From the NCBI GenBank assembly GCA_947259865.1, contig CAMYNZ010000089.1, forward strand, positions 1-17,809: a stretch of 17,809 nucleotides of DNA, in the 5' to 3' direction. The notes under the pieces are model-generated. The model saw only the letters and a program-made list of their open reading frames with translations. It did no database searches and was not told where the DNA came from. This DNA comes from an uncultured Desulfobacterales bacterium (GTDB lineage: Bacteria; Desulfobacterota; Desulfobacteria; Desulfobacterales; G020354645). Of this stretch, positions 1-8,751 are shown one piece after another. Each line of letters begins with the position of its first letter. Position 1 is the first letter of the stretch. The position numbers and the translations under genes were made by a program.

Positions 1-3000
1 CATCCAGGGTTTCGGTTTTAAGATTGAGGTGACCGGCAGCGCTCAGGGTCGATTGAGGGGTGTCAAGCACAAACGCCTGTTTTGCCAGACCATCATTGAT
101 TTGCATGCGGCCGACAAAGCAATTGATTTCGGTGTAGCGTTGTTTTTGGCTGAACACATTGATGCGCTTGATCAATTCGGTGGTGAAATTTCCAAAAAAT
201 ATATCAAAATATCTGTTAGCGATTTGACCGCCGCGATGTGCATAGGTGATCCTCCCGTTAAGTCCTGCCATCAAGGCGGCTATTGAATCCCCCCGCCCAC
301 TGATTTTTATTTTAGCGTCTATTGTGCCTTCCAGGGTTCGGCTTACGTCAAACTCCTTGGATTTGGATCTCAGGCGGATCTGATCGATATCAATTTCCGT
401 ATCCAGGGCCAGAGCTTCACCTTCCGCACGCAGATCGATATAGCCCTGCAGGGAGCCATCACCTGCTGTAAATTTAAATGGCCTGGCCGTCAGGTGCTCG
501 TCATCAAGTATGATGGCAGCGGTTAAGTTGCGCACAATCAATCGCGGAAACACGATTTCTTCGGCCTGGATCTTAAGGTCGAGATCCGCAAGTTTAAGCG
601 TATCCAGTGATAGCGGGGTATTCGGGAAAACTTTTTGACTTTTTTTATCGGCCCTGGTTACCGGTTTAGCGGGCCTATCTTTTGAGTCGCTAACCGAGTA
701 AATCCATCCCAGATCCAGTTTGCGGGATGTCAATTCGGCTTTAACTCGCGGTCGGTCTCCGGTTACGTTTATATCCGACCAACCGGCCAGGCTAGAGTCT
801 CCGATCGCTATTCGTATCTGGTCTAAATTGTAAATTTGAGGCACCGGGTCGTTGAGCCTGCCGCTGAAAGTAAAAGGGCCCTTATAGGGCACCGGTTTTT
901 TGATAAATCTCTCAAAATTGGCGGCATCACTGCCGGAGATCGCAAAACTCAATGTAATTCCGCGCCAGGTCAACAGATCTTCGGCCGATCCGATAAGTTT
1001 TATCTCAAAGAGCTCCTGGGTTCCGGCATGGTAATCCAATGTTTCAACCGTCAGTTTATCGGCTGAGGCAGCACCTTTGAGAATCAACTTGCTTGGACCG
1101 AGTTCAGCTAAACCCTTTACGCCGATCAGCTCGGCAATACCGGGGGTGGACCGAGTTTCAGCGGTGACATGGTATTGTCCGTTCTGTAGGTTAAGGTTGA
1201 AGTTAAAATTGTTAATCAATAGATTCGGTACAAGCAAACTTGCAGTGTGCATGCTGAACTCGACATCCGCCAGTTTTAACATATCTACAGGCAGCGGCCT
1301 TTTTGCAGAAGCCTTGTATTGGGTGTCAGGGGCAAGCCCGTTTTTTTTGGCCTCAGGTTCCCTGTCATAGGTCATTTTCAGCAGGGGTCGCAGATCCAGT
1401 TTTTGTGACGAAAGGGATGCACTCAACTGTGGCCGTTGACCGGTTAAGTTTAGATCCGCATGGCCGCTGACATCGTTTTGCCCGGCGATGACTTCTAAAT
1501 TGCGCAGCCTGTAAGAATTAATTTCCGGAACGCCGAGATTGCCGGCGAGGGCGAAGCTGCCACTAAAAGGCAGCGGGTGTCCCAGCAGCGGTGCGAGATT
1601 GGCGATCTCTTTTCCCCGAACTGCGAAGCGGCCCTGGATGCCGCTCAATGCCATCAGGTCTTCGACCGTAGCGGTGATTTTTATTTCGGCAATTTCTTCG
1701 TTGCCGGCCAGCATCTTTAATTCGGCCACCGACAGCCTGCCGCCCATTTCTCTGGCCCGGGCCGTTATTTTATAAGGCCCCAGATCAGTTAATCCCTTTA
1801 CCCCGGTAAGTTGGGAGATATCCGGCAGCGACGGTCCCCGGGCGGTTACCATTAAATTCCCATCCTGCAGCAACATGCCTATGGCCATGCGGTTGACCCG
1901 CAAATTCGGTAAAAGCAACTGTTTTGCCATAAACTTTATATCCGTATCGACTGCTTTCAGCCCATCGAGTGGAACCGGCTGGCCGGGCGGGGGCATTTCC
2001 GGCTGCCGTGCGGTCCCGGCAGGTTTTAGCGCCGCAGTGGCGCTTTGGTCTGCGTTTGATAGTATGGGTTTCAGATTAATTTGAGTGGAGACCAGCGATG
2101 CGGTGATCTGCGGCCGTTGACCGCCGAAGTTTAAATCGACGGACCCTCGTAAATCGCTGTCGCTTACGCGGACGTCGAGGCTTTTGAAACGATACGTTTT
2201 TTCAGCCGAATCAGCAATTTGTCCCGACGCTTTAAACGCCCCTTTGATCGGTATGGGCCGGTTAATCAGCCTTTCCAGGCTCGCAATATTTTTGCCCTGG
2301 ATCAAAAAGTTAAGCCCGATTCCCCGCTGAGCCATCAGATCTTTAACGCTGCCCTGCAGGTTGATTTTGGCCAGATTTTCATTTCCGACCTGGAAATCGA
2401 TCTTTTCAACAGACAGTTGCTCAAAAGGTCCGGCGGCATTTATAACCAGTGTAAAAGGTCCCAAATCCGCGAGTGATTTAGCGCCGTTGATTCCAAGATT
2501 GGCGGGAAGCGATACGGGCCGGAGGTCCAGTTTTTGAGATGAGAGATCGACTGTCAACGCTGAACGGTGGCCGGAGAGATCAAAAACCACCGAACCGGTT
2601 ATTTTGTTGTCACCCAGATCGGCATCCAGGCTGCTAAAGCGGTAGACAGCAGCTGCCGGGTCGTTGAGACGCCCGGATAGGGCAAAGGCGCCTCTCAGCG
2701 GCAGAGGTTGATCGAACAGGGTTTCAAGGTTTGCAATATCTTTGCCTCGAAATGAAATATTCAAATCGATGCCCCGTAACTCGAACACATCTTTAATGGA
2801 TCCGTTGAGCGCCGCCTGGAGCCGGTTTTCAGAACCGGCATAAAGATCAATCTCATCGAAGGTCAATTGATCAACCGAGCCGGTTGCTCTGGCAGCCAAT
2901 CGATACGGACCGATATCCGGCACACCGGACACACCGGTAAAGTCAATAATGTTGAGGGTCGAGGATCCCACTGCGGTTATGCTGCAATCCAGGCCGCTGG

Positions 3001-3715
3001 TATTGACCGGGTCCCGGATTAGGCCATCGATCTTGAGGGTGGTATCTTTTGTTTTGGCGTTTAGTTGTATCGCCAGGGGCTCACCGGTTTTGATTGATCT
3101 GAACAAACGACCCAGTGTTCCCTGGATTTCAAAGGGTTTTTTGTTAAATTCACCTCGAAAGTCAACTGTCAGTGGGTTTTTTTTTCCGGGTGCAACAGCG
3201 AAGAAACGATCGATCTTGAGGGTGTAACTGTTATTTGAGCTGCCGTCTTTATATGTCAACCGCCCATTTTTGATTTTTACTTCGTTAAACGTCAAGCCCG
3301 GCGTTTTAGCGTCCTGGGTTTTTGATTTTTCCGGGGTTTGGAATTTAAGGTTGGTGTCGCCCGATTCATTGGTTTCTAAAAGGATGTCGGGCTCAATCAA
3401 AATAAATCGTTTTATTTCGAGATTTCCCCGTATCAATGGCAAAATTGCCACCTGTATTTCAAAACGTTTGAGCCTGGCCATATCTGCCTGGGATCCCCAG
3501 TCTGCATTCTGGAAGCTTACGTTCTCAATTGAAAGTCCGGGGGCAAAGCCCGGTTCGAATTTGATATCTCCGCCGAGGGTCAATTCACGCCCGGTCGCTT
3601 CTCTGGCGGCTTGAATGATCCGGGGTTTGAACTTGTTGAAGTCGTAAGTTGCGAGGATCACATAGACCGTTACGATCATAGCGAGGATTAACAGGGCAGA
3701 TAAAATAAGTATTTT
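1..3715 (-). CDS. AsmA-family protein, partial, start codon unclear (AsmA1)
   Basis: One minus-strand frame stays open from about 3715 to the left edge (about 1238 codons), so the C-terminus lies outside the window. It opens with a hydrophobic anchor (KILILSALLILAM, then IVTVYVI), followed by the AsmA signature FNKFKPRIIQAAREATGREL and a LGGDIKF stretch. Most of the rest is beta-rich repeats: four blocks with FSGRLNDP-like turns near 2660, 2205, 1520 and 840, each followed by a RP..(A/T).L.S..LDL motif. The last part, with SGRGDSIAALMAGLNGRI, is the usual AsmA C-terminal region. AsmA proteins are inner-membrane-anchored periplasmic proteins linked to lipid and outer-membrane homeostasis. The gene follows SBP1 directly. 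There is no ATG, GTG or TTG just before the anchor: the first in-frame ATG (3679) is inside the hydrophobic segment, and the nearest upstream option is a TTG (3778) deep inside SBP1. The family call is secure. The true start is not, and the 3715 boundary marks where homology-like sequence begins. Confidence 0.85.
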
Positions 3716-4469
3716 GGAACCCGCTGAGAAAGTTTTCCACCCAGTTAATAAACAGCGGGTCGTTGGCCGGTACCGCAATTCCGAGCGGTTCGTAGGTAAA
3801 GGGATCGATCAGGGTCAGCAGCCCCTGGTCAGGGTAGCGAAGGATAGATACGACACAAATCGGAAAATCGGCAATCATGGCGTCAATTTTGCCGCCGATC
3901 ACCATTGCCACCGCTTCGTCATAATTTCGGGTGGCAACCAGCTTGACTTTTGGCAGCCTTTTTTCAACAAACTGCTGGCTGGTGGATCCTTTTAAGGCGG
4001 CCACCGTAATTCCGCGGCGATCGATTTTTGACGGATCTTTGGCTGACGCCAGCCGTTTAATTTTGGTCAGAACAGCTTTTCCGGATACCAGGTAGGGACC
4101 CACGAAGGCCACTTTCAGGTTTCGCTCGGGGGTAATGGTTAAACCGGACAACACCATATCGACATTGCCGGCTTCCAATGCCGGAATTAACTCGGAAAAT
4201 GGCATGGCCTCGAGTTTCAGTCTGACCCCCATCGCGGTGGCCATGTAACCGGCCAGATCGGCTTCAAAACCGATTATTTTTCCCGCTTTGGTAGTCAGGT
4301 TGAATGGCGGCATGCTGCCGGCGGTACCGACAACCAATTCGCCCCGCTGCAGGATGCGATCGAGTACGGGAGAGGCCGAAAACAGGAAAAATGGGCCTCT
4401 CTTGTGGGCGCAAGACGATAGTAACGCCAGGGTCAATAACAATACGATGGCTGCGCTTACCCGTTTCAT
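3585..4469 (-). CDS. Family 3 extracellular solute-binding lipoprotein, C-terminus replaced (SBP1)
   Basis: This is a 294-residue product of the SBP_bac_3 family (amino-acid-type periplasmic binding proteins). It has a lipoprotein signal with lipobox LLSSC (Cys20), then VGTAGSMPPFNL, GFEADLA, and the family's ligand-carboxylate Arg (R116 in PERNLKVAF) and amine-site Asp (D201 in ADFPICVV). The ATG at 4469 follows an AGAGGA ribosome site 8-9 nt upstream, and a promoter candidate lies at 4552-4579. No ABC permease or ATPase is nearby; the gene runs into AsmA1 instead. It is about 57% identical to SBP2 over residues 1-250 without gaps. After NWVENFLSG (residue 250) it diverges: the next 44 residues are the AsmA1 coding sequence read in the wrong frame. 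The final helix region present in SBP2 (about 25 residues) is missing. The protein is probably damaged or has an altered C-terminus. Confidence 0.85.
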   Translation of the reverse strand: MKRVSAAIVLLLTLALLSSCAHKRGPFFLFSASPVLDRILQRGELVVGTAGSMPPFNLTTKAGKIIGFEADLAGYMATAMGVRLKLEAMPFSELIPALEAGNVDMVLSGLTITPERNLKVAFVGPYLVSGKAVLTKIKRLASAKDPSKIDRRGITVAALKGSTSQQFVEKRLPKVKLVATRNYDEAVAMVIGGKIDAMIADFPICVVSILRYPDQGLLTLIDPFTYEPLGIAVPANDPLFINWVENFLSGFQNTYFICPVNPRYDRNGLCDPRNLRLQQVQTPDHSSRQRSDRA

Positions 4470-4551
4470 GATAATTTCCTCTGTGGCCGGGTATTGATAA
4501 AATTGGGCATTCCGTAAAATCTAAGTTTTCAGCCGTAAATGGAGTTGGCAC

Positions 4552-4579
4552 AAGATATTGATTGATAATAGATTGTCAA
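4552..4579 (-). promoter_or_regulatory. Sigma-70 type promoter for SBP1-AsmA1
   Basis: On the minus strand there is a perfect -35 TTGACA (4579-4574), a 16-nt spacer, and TATCTT (4557-4552) as -10 (4 of 6 consensus matches). The predicted start of transcription is near 4545, leaving an untranslated leader of about 75 nt before the SBP1 ATG. It would let the second SBP-AsmA cassette be transcribed separately from the first. This is a prediction from motif fit and position only. Confidence 0.45.
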
Positions 4580-4765
4580 GGCAATCACTGCGGCAGTTAG
4601 AATTCAGGGTAAGTCAAAGGTGACATGGGTTTACGAGATTCGAGCGGGACGAATTTGTTGAACGAGACTCGGGTTTTTGTATCTGAAAAAATTGGGTCAT
4701 GTCCGAAATAGTTGTAGGCAATTAAAGCAGAATAAACAGCTATATTCAATTGAGCGGCTTTGATC

Positions 4766-4965
4766 ATAGAGGGTACAAGGGGTCAAGGATTCAAGGGGTC
4801 GAGTGAAATGCTAAAGAATTACAAAGATTTGAAAGTATTGAAAAAGGTGTATTGGGTAGGCAAAAAAAGACATCGTAGAATGCAAAGGATTGCTTAAGAC
4901 CCCGAGAAAGTTGCTGAAAAACAAACACTTGAATCCTTGCGCCCTGGAATCCTTGGACCCTCTTC
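4766..4965. repeat. Repeat-bounded intergenic element (imperfect terminal inverted repeats)
   Basis: The left arm (about 4766-4804) reads AGAGGGTACAAGG and continues with CAAGGATTCAAGGGGTC. The right arm (about 4926-4965), reverse-complemented, reads AGAGGGTCCAAGG and continues with GCAAGGATTCAAGTG. The two arms align over about 39 bp with mismatches, in inverted orientation, around about 120 bp of AT-rich sequence. Each arm is itself made of short CAAGGATTC-like units. The enclosed sequence holds remains of a four-helix-bundle protein gene (separate entry). No transposase is present. It could be a non-autonomous mobile element or a REP-like intergenic repeat. Confidence 0.55.
4808..4940 (+). 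pseudogene. Remnant of a four-helix-bundle (23S rRNA intervening protein-like) gene
   Basis: An ATG at 4808 opens a 29-codon frame starting MLKNYKDLKVLKKVYWVGKK and ending at TAA 4895-4897. The start closely resembles the usual N-terminus of small four-helix-bundle/23S rRNA intervening-sequence proteins (pattern (M)-K-(N/S)-Y-(K/R)-D-L-K-V-W-Q-K). In another frame from 4893 the sequence reads LKTPRKLLKNKHLNP, like the last helix and tail of the same family. The roughly 80-90 residues expected between are missing. I read it as an internally deleted, frameshifted relic. Family recognition is from memory of the pattern, not a search. Confidence 0.5.
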
Positions 4966-4984
4966 TCCAATTAAATTGGAGAAG
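4962..4984. other. Perfect 11-bp inverted repeat just after the AsmA2 stop
   Basis: CTTCTCCAATT and AATTGGAGAAG flank a single A, giving a perfect 11-bp hairpin arm. It lies 12 bp downstream of the AsmA2 stop codon on the minus strand. It lacks a T-run on the exit side, so it is not a canonical rho-independent terminator. It may stabilise the mRNA 3' end or mark the edge of the neighbouring repeat element. Confidence 0.5.
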
Positions 4985-4996
4985 AACCAAAAAATT

Positions 4997-7900
4997 TTAA
5001 TCCTCTTCTTCAATTTTCTTATTATCGGGCAGAAGGGGTTGAAGTATTTTGAATGGCAGCCTTAGTGTTTTCTTCATAATACCTATTAAATCGGCACCAA
5101 TTGCCGAAGGAGAAAGCGGAACCACTTTTGGGTCCTTGACATCGCCCTTAACTCCGAAAGGTATCGAAATAAAATCGCCGATAATGTCTCCAACCAGGGG
5201 AACTTTATCGATCAGGCGATCCACAGTTTTCAGGGGCGCCACCAGCAACTTGAGATTTAAGGCGTTATTGTTCAGATCAAGGGTTCCTTTACCGGTTAGG
5301 GTCAGGGTGTTGCCGTCAATTGATATCTCTCTGAACCTGAGCTGGCCTTTTTTGATTTTTGTCTTTATTTTTATTTTTTTATAACCAAAGCCTTCATTTT
5401 CCAGATCCCTTAATGAGCCGCCGAAGATTTCGGTGACATTGATAAAAGCCAAAATTCGGGCCAAAATCAGACTGCGATAGATACGACCGTCTCGGGCGTC
5501 AACCCTCAGCTTGCCGCGCAGGGATTGGATAAGTCCTTCCGCTTTTCCCTGTCCGGCGATATTCCCGCTGAGTTTGAATTTTCCGTCGATTTGATGGCTC
5601 CTGTTAAACAGACAAGTCAGGGCAGGATCTAAACTCTGGTAATGGGAGCCCGGTTTAAAATCCAGCTGTATATCCTGAGAAGATATTTTCAGAACCCCGG
5701 GGGTTGATATGCTGCAGAGATTGGCTTTGCTGACGTTTATATTGATTTCTGCAGGGTCAATGGAAATATCGGCCTGAAGGCTGTTCCAGGTGAAGTCGTG
5801 GAATCTGAAGCTCTCGGATTTAAGCCGCAAAGTTCCTCTAATCGGCAGACCGAATAATTTATTGTTATCTTTTTCTTTTTTAGGTGGGTCCTTTTTATCA
5901 AAGATTTTCTTGATTTTAACCCAATCCATGCCGCTTGAGGAGAGATCCAGATCGAATAAAAATCCATCTTCGGAAAAGTTGATATCACCGCCAAGGACCA
6001 TGTGGGTATCCACCCAGGTGACAACCGCTGAAGCTACCTTGATGTCATTGCCTGCAGCTTCCAGCGACAGGCTGTCGATTTGAAGGGGCGCATCCGGTTT
6101 CAGTTGCAAAACAATACCCTGCCCATCGAGTTTTCCGTGGGATGTGGATTGAATGGGGTGGTCAATCACAATTTGCGTGTGAAAATCGCCGCTTATCCAC
6201 CCGCCGGCAACCGGCGTTTTTGCCAACAAATTATCAATGCTGGTTTTATTGAGGTGCCCGATAAAATCCAGTTCGCACTTCCGGTTTTTGAAATCAAGCT
6301 GGATCGAAGCATGCGAGGCCTCATCCTGAATCAGCAGTTTGCTGATTATCAACTCTTCCGGATTTTGGGTGGCATCTATTGAAACCCGGGTGCCATTCTT
6401 TGCGACCAAATCCCCCGTAAAGGATGTTCTGGTTCCCTTTCTCCAGAGCAGGCGCGCTTGCGAAATCATGAGCGGGGGCCTGGGGTAAAGTTCCGTGGGC
6501 AGCCGGATAAGATCAGAGAGCCACTGAATAACCGCCGGTCCCATATCCCCTTCAAAGGTTAGGTCGGCATCCTTGAGTCCTTTGAGATAATCCTGCAGAT
6601 CACCGCTCATTTTAAATGAACTTTCCAGCATGGATATCCGGGCGCCGCTGAAGGAAAATTTCTGTCCGCCTGCATTTTGAATTTCTGTAAATTTTGCGGC
6701 CGTCACTTCAACCGGCCCTGGCAATAACCCTGTGTTCAGGGTAAGATTTTTTATTTCACCGGTTGCGGCGAGCTCCCAGTTTTGGGGCACCAATAACGGA
6801 CCTTCCAGACGCAGACTCGAAATTGACAGAATACCGTCCACCGTCCTAATGTCGTCAGGATCAAAAGGAAGGCTTTCAACCGAGACCAGCCAGGGAAAAA
6901 TCTCCTCCAGCAAGATTTCGCTATTGCCAGACGTAACTGTCAATGCCGGCTCATTTTCCCAGTTCAGGCCGGCAGACAGCTGCGAAAAAGAGGTTTGACC
7001 CAACATACCCCATAAGTTTTCTACATCAACCTGCTTGCCTTTATACGAGAAACGACCGCCCTTAACGACCAGGGGATATGGAATTGGCCCGTAATTGCCT
7101 GCCAGCTTAAATTCAGGGACATCCACCCGAACCTTGATCGCGTCCGTACTCTCTCCCAGCCATAATCTACCGGTAGCATTGCCCCTGAGATTTTTGATCC
7201 GTTCGAGCTCTTTTTGAAAAGATTGATTTTTAACCAGCCGTTTTAGTACCGCTGGAATTTGGGCCGCATCCGCTGTTACCCCGATATCAAGATGCAGGGG
7301 AGCCGGTTTTCTTTGCAAGCCCACTCTCAAGGTTCCATCCCGGCCCCGACTATTACCATAGCGGGCAACCAGGTTTTCTCCCACCAGGATACCCTCAGCG
7401 ATTACGGCATCCCCGTTGACCCCTTCCAGATCCAAACCGGCTTTGGGGATGAAAATTTTTCCGTCAACCATATTGCCCTGGATGAAAATATTTTTCTTGT
7501 CTTTGAAATCAGGCAGCGATTTGCCCTGGGTTTTAAAGGTGATACGCGGCACTCGACCGCCTTTTACTCTTTTAAAAATCTTCTGTACGGTGGGGACACT
7601 GCCTGCCAGCAGCAGCGCAGCATTTCGCACGGATTCCACATCCACCTGGCGACCTTCCAGGTGGAGACTGGCCCGGGGCTCATTTTGAGCTATGATCAGG
7701 CTCCCGGTCACATTCAGTTTGGGATCATCCAGATTCATTTCCTTGAGAGAAACGGCAACCTGATTCTTATCGATCTGAATGACGCCATTGATATTCGCTG
7801 ATTTAATGACAAGTTTTTCTTTTCCCTGACTGAGATGCAGGTAGGGTATCTCTGCCTGTATCTCGGTTTCTAACTGATGGGGTCCATCTGTTGTTAAATG

Positions 7901-8659
7901 AAGGCTTAAATCAGTTTGCGCTTCCACCACCCGCCAATAGGTCCCGGGAAGCAAATAATCAGCCAGCAACTGCGGCTGGAAATGGGTCAGGTTAACCTGA
8001 ACACTGCTTTTAAAGTTGGATAGGTCTGAGCGGCAATAAATGGATACGCGATCACCGATACTGGATTTGCCGCTGACATTTAACGTGAGCTTTTGGGGCA
8101 GCATTTCGATGGTTGCCTGCAGATCTTTAAACCAAAAAGCGGATGTATTGCCTTCAAACAGTTTCAGTCGGCCTGACTTCACCAAAACAACGAGGCCCGG
8201 TTGCGGCATCCTGACCGAGCCCATTGCGGATACGATTGTTTGTTGAATGTCCTTGATGACGGCAAGCGGCGATCTCCTGTTGCGGGTGTCGGTTATTTCC
8301 GGAAGCTTTATGTGGATATTGGGGGCTTCAACTTTAAGTTTAGAGATCCGAACGTCGCCTTTTAGCAGCGGTAATAGTGCGGGATATACGGACAAATATT
8401 CTATAGTTCCCGTGGCTTTGCCGGATATAGTAAATTTGGACCCATGAAATACAGCGTGAGGACGAAAAAAAAAGGACAAACCAATCCGTTGAAATTCCAC
8501 GTCGCCCTTTATGGTCCGGGAAATTTCAGCCTGAATTTTTTCAAGAATTTCTTTCCGATTAACAATGAGGGTGGATAGCAGGGCCAGAGTGATCAGGAGT
8601 ATCAGAAAGGTTGACAATCCGGTTACTGACCAGAAAAAAATTTTTTTCTTTTTAGGCAC
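4997..8659 (-). CDS. Large AsmA/YhdP-like membrane-anchored periplasmic protein (AsmA2)
   Basis: This gene encodes 1220 residues, close to the size of E. coli YhdP. A Lys-rich start (MPKKKKIFFW) precedes one transmembrane anchor (about residues 8-33). An AsmA-type N-terminal module follows, with EISRTIKGDVEFQRIGLSFF then SVYPALLPLLKGDVRISKL. The middle is long and beta-rich. The C-terminal module (about residues 1050-1195) has ARILAFINVTEIF, GNTLTLTGKGTLDL, VDRLIDKVPLVGDIIG and PFGVKGDVKDPKV, the typical AsmA-like/YhdP end. Such proteins are thought to form periplasmic hydrophobic grooves for lipid transfer between membranes. The start is GTG at 8659, with an in-frame TAA four codons upstream and only a weak ribosome site. 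It lies 92 bp after SBP2 and is probably co-transcribed with it. The family call is secure. The transported substrate and the link to SBP2 are inferred from context. Confidence 0.88.
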   Translation of the reverse strand: MPKKKKIFFWSVTGLSTFLILLITLALLSTLIVNRKEILEKIQAEISRTIKGDVEFQRIGLSFFFRPHAVFHGSKFTISGKATGTIEYLSVYPALLPLLKGDVRISKLKVEAPNIHIKLPEITDTRNRRSPLAVIKDIQQTIVSAMGSVRMPQPGLVVLVKSGRLKLFEGNTSAFWFKDLQATIEMLPQKLTLNVSGKSSIGDRVSIYCRSDLSNFKSSVQVNLTHFQPQLLADYLLPGTYWRVVEAQTDLSLHLTTDGPHQLETEIQAEIPYLHLSQGKEKLVIKSANINGVIQIDKNQVAVSLKEMNLDDPKLNVTGSLIIAQNEPRASLHLEGRQVDVESVRNAALLLAGSVPTVQKIFKRVKGGRVPRITFKTQGKSLPDFKDKKNIFIQGNMVDGKIFIPKAGLDLEGVNGDAVIAEGILVGENLVARYGNSRGRDGTLRVGLQRKPAPLHLDIGVTADAAQIPAVLKRLVKNQSFQKELERIKNLRGNATGRLWLGESTDAIKVRVDVPEFKLAGNYGPIPYPLVVKGGRFSYKGKQVDVENLWGMLGQTSFSQLSAGLNWENEPALTVTSGNSEILLEEIFPWLVSVESLPFDPDDIRTVDGILSISSLRLEGPLLVPQNWELAATGEIKNLTLNTGLLPGPVEVTAAKFTEIQNAGGQKFSFSGARISMLESSFKMSGDLQDYLKGLKDADLTFEGDMGPAVIQWLSDLIRLPTELYPRPPLMISQARLLWRKGTRTSFTGDLVAKNGTRVSIDATQNPEELIISKLLIQDEASHASIQLDFKNRKCELDFIGHLNKTSIDNLLAKTPVAGGWISGDFHTQIVIDHPIQSTSHGKLDGQGIVLQLKPDAPLQIDSLSLEAAGNDIKVASAVVTWVDTHMVLGGDINFSEDGFLFDLDLSSSGMDWVKIKKIFDKKDPPKKEKDNNKLFGLPIRGTLRLKSESFRFHDFTWNSLQADISIDPAEININVSKANLCSISTPGVLKISSQDIQLDFKPGSHYQSLDPALTCLFNRSHQIDGKFKLSGNIAGQGKAEGLIQSLRGKLRVDARDGRIYRSLILARILAFINVTEIFGGSLRDLENEGFGYKKIKIKTKIKKGQLRFREISIDGNTLTLTGKGTLDLNNNALNLKLLVAPLKTVDRLIDKVPLVGDIIGDFISIPFGVKGDVKDPKVVPLSPSAIGADLIGIMKKTLRLPFKILQPLLPDNKKIEEED

Positions 8660-8751
8660 GGGTAGTCTTTAGATCCAATAAAGGAAATTTTTAGGTTCTT
8701 TAATCAGCAGGCTCAAGGCACCGTTTTAACCAGTTGGTGTAATTGCATCGT

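Noticed and set aside
3585..3790. Programmed frameshift fusing SBP1 to AsmA1
   Set aside because: A fused product would put the AsmA domain on the wrong side of the membrane: a periplasmic lipoprotein domain followed by the anchor would send AsmA into the cytoplasm. I also see no clear slippery site with a following structure.
4264..4551. 95-codon minus-strand frame overlapping the SBP1 start
   Set aside because: It overlaps the signal peptide and N-terminus of SBP1 in another frame and has no independent support.
4621..4680. Terminator from the repeated ACGAGA-TCG words followed by GGGTTTTT
   Set aside because: The two words are direct, not inverted, repeats. Only a 4-bp stem can form.
7259..7801. 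180-codon plus-strand frame inside AsmA2
   Set aside because: It lies wholly opposite a well-supported coding region and shows no recognisable domain, so it is an antisense shadow.
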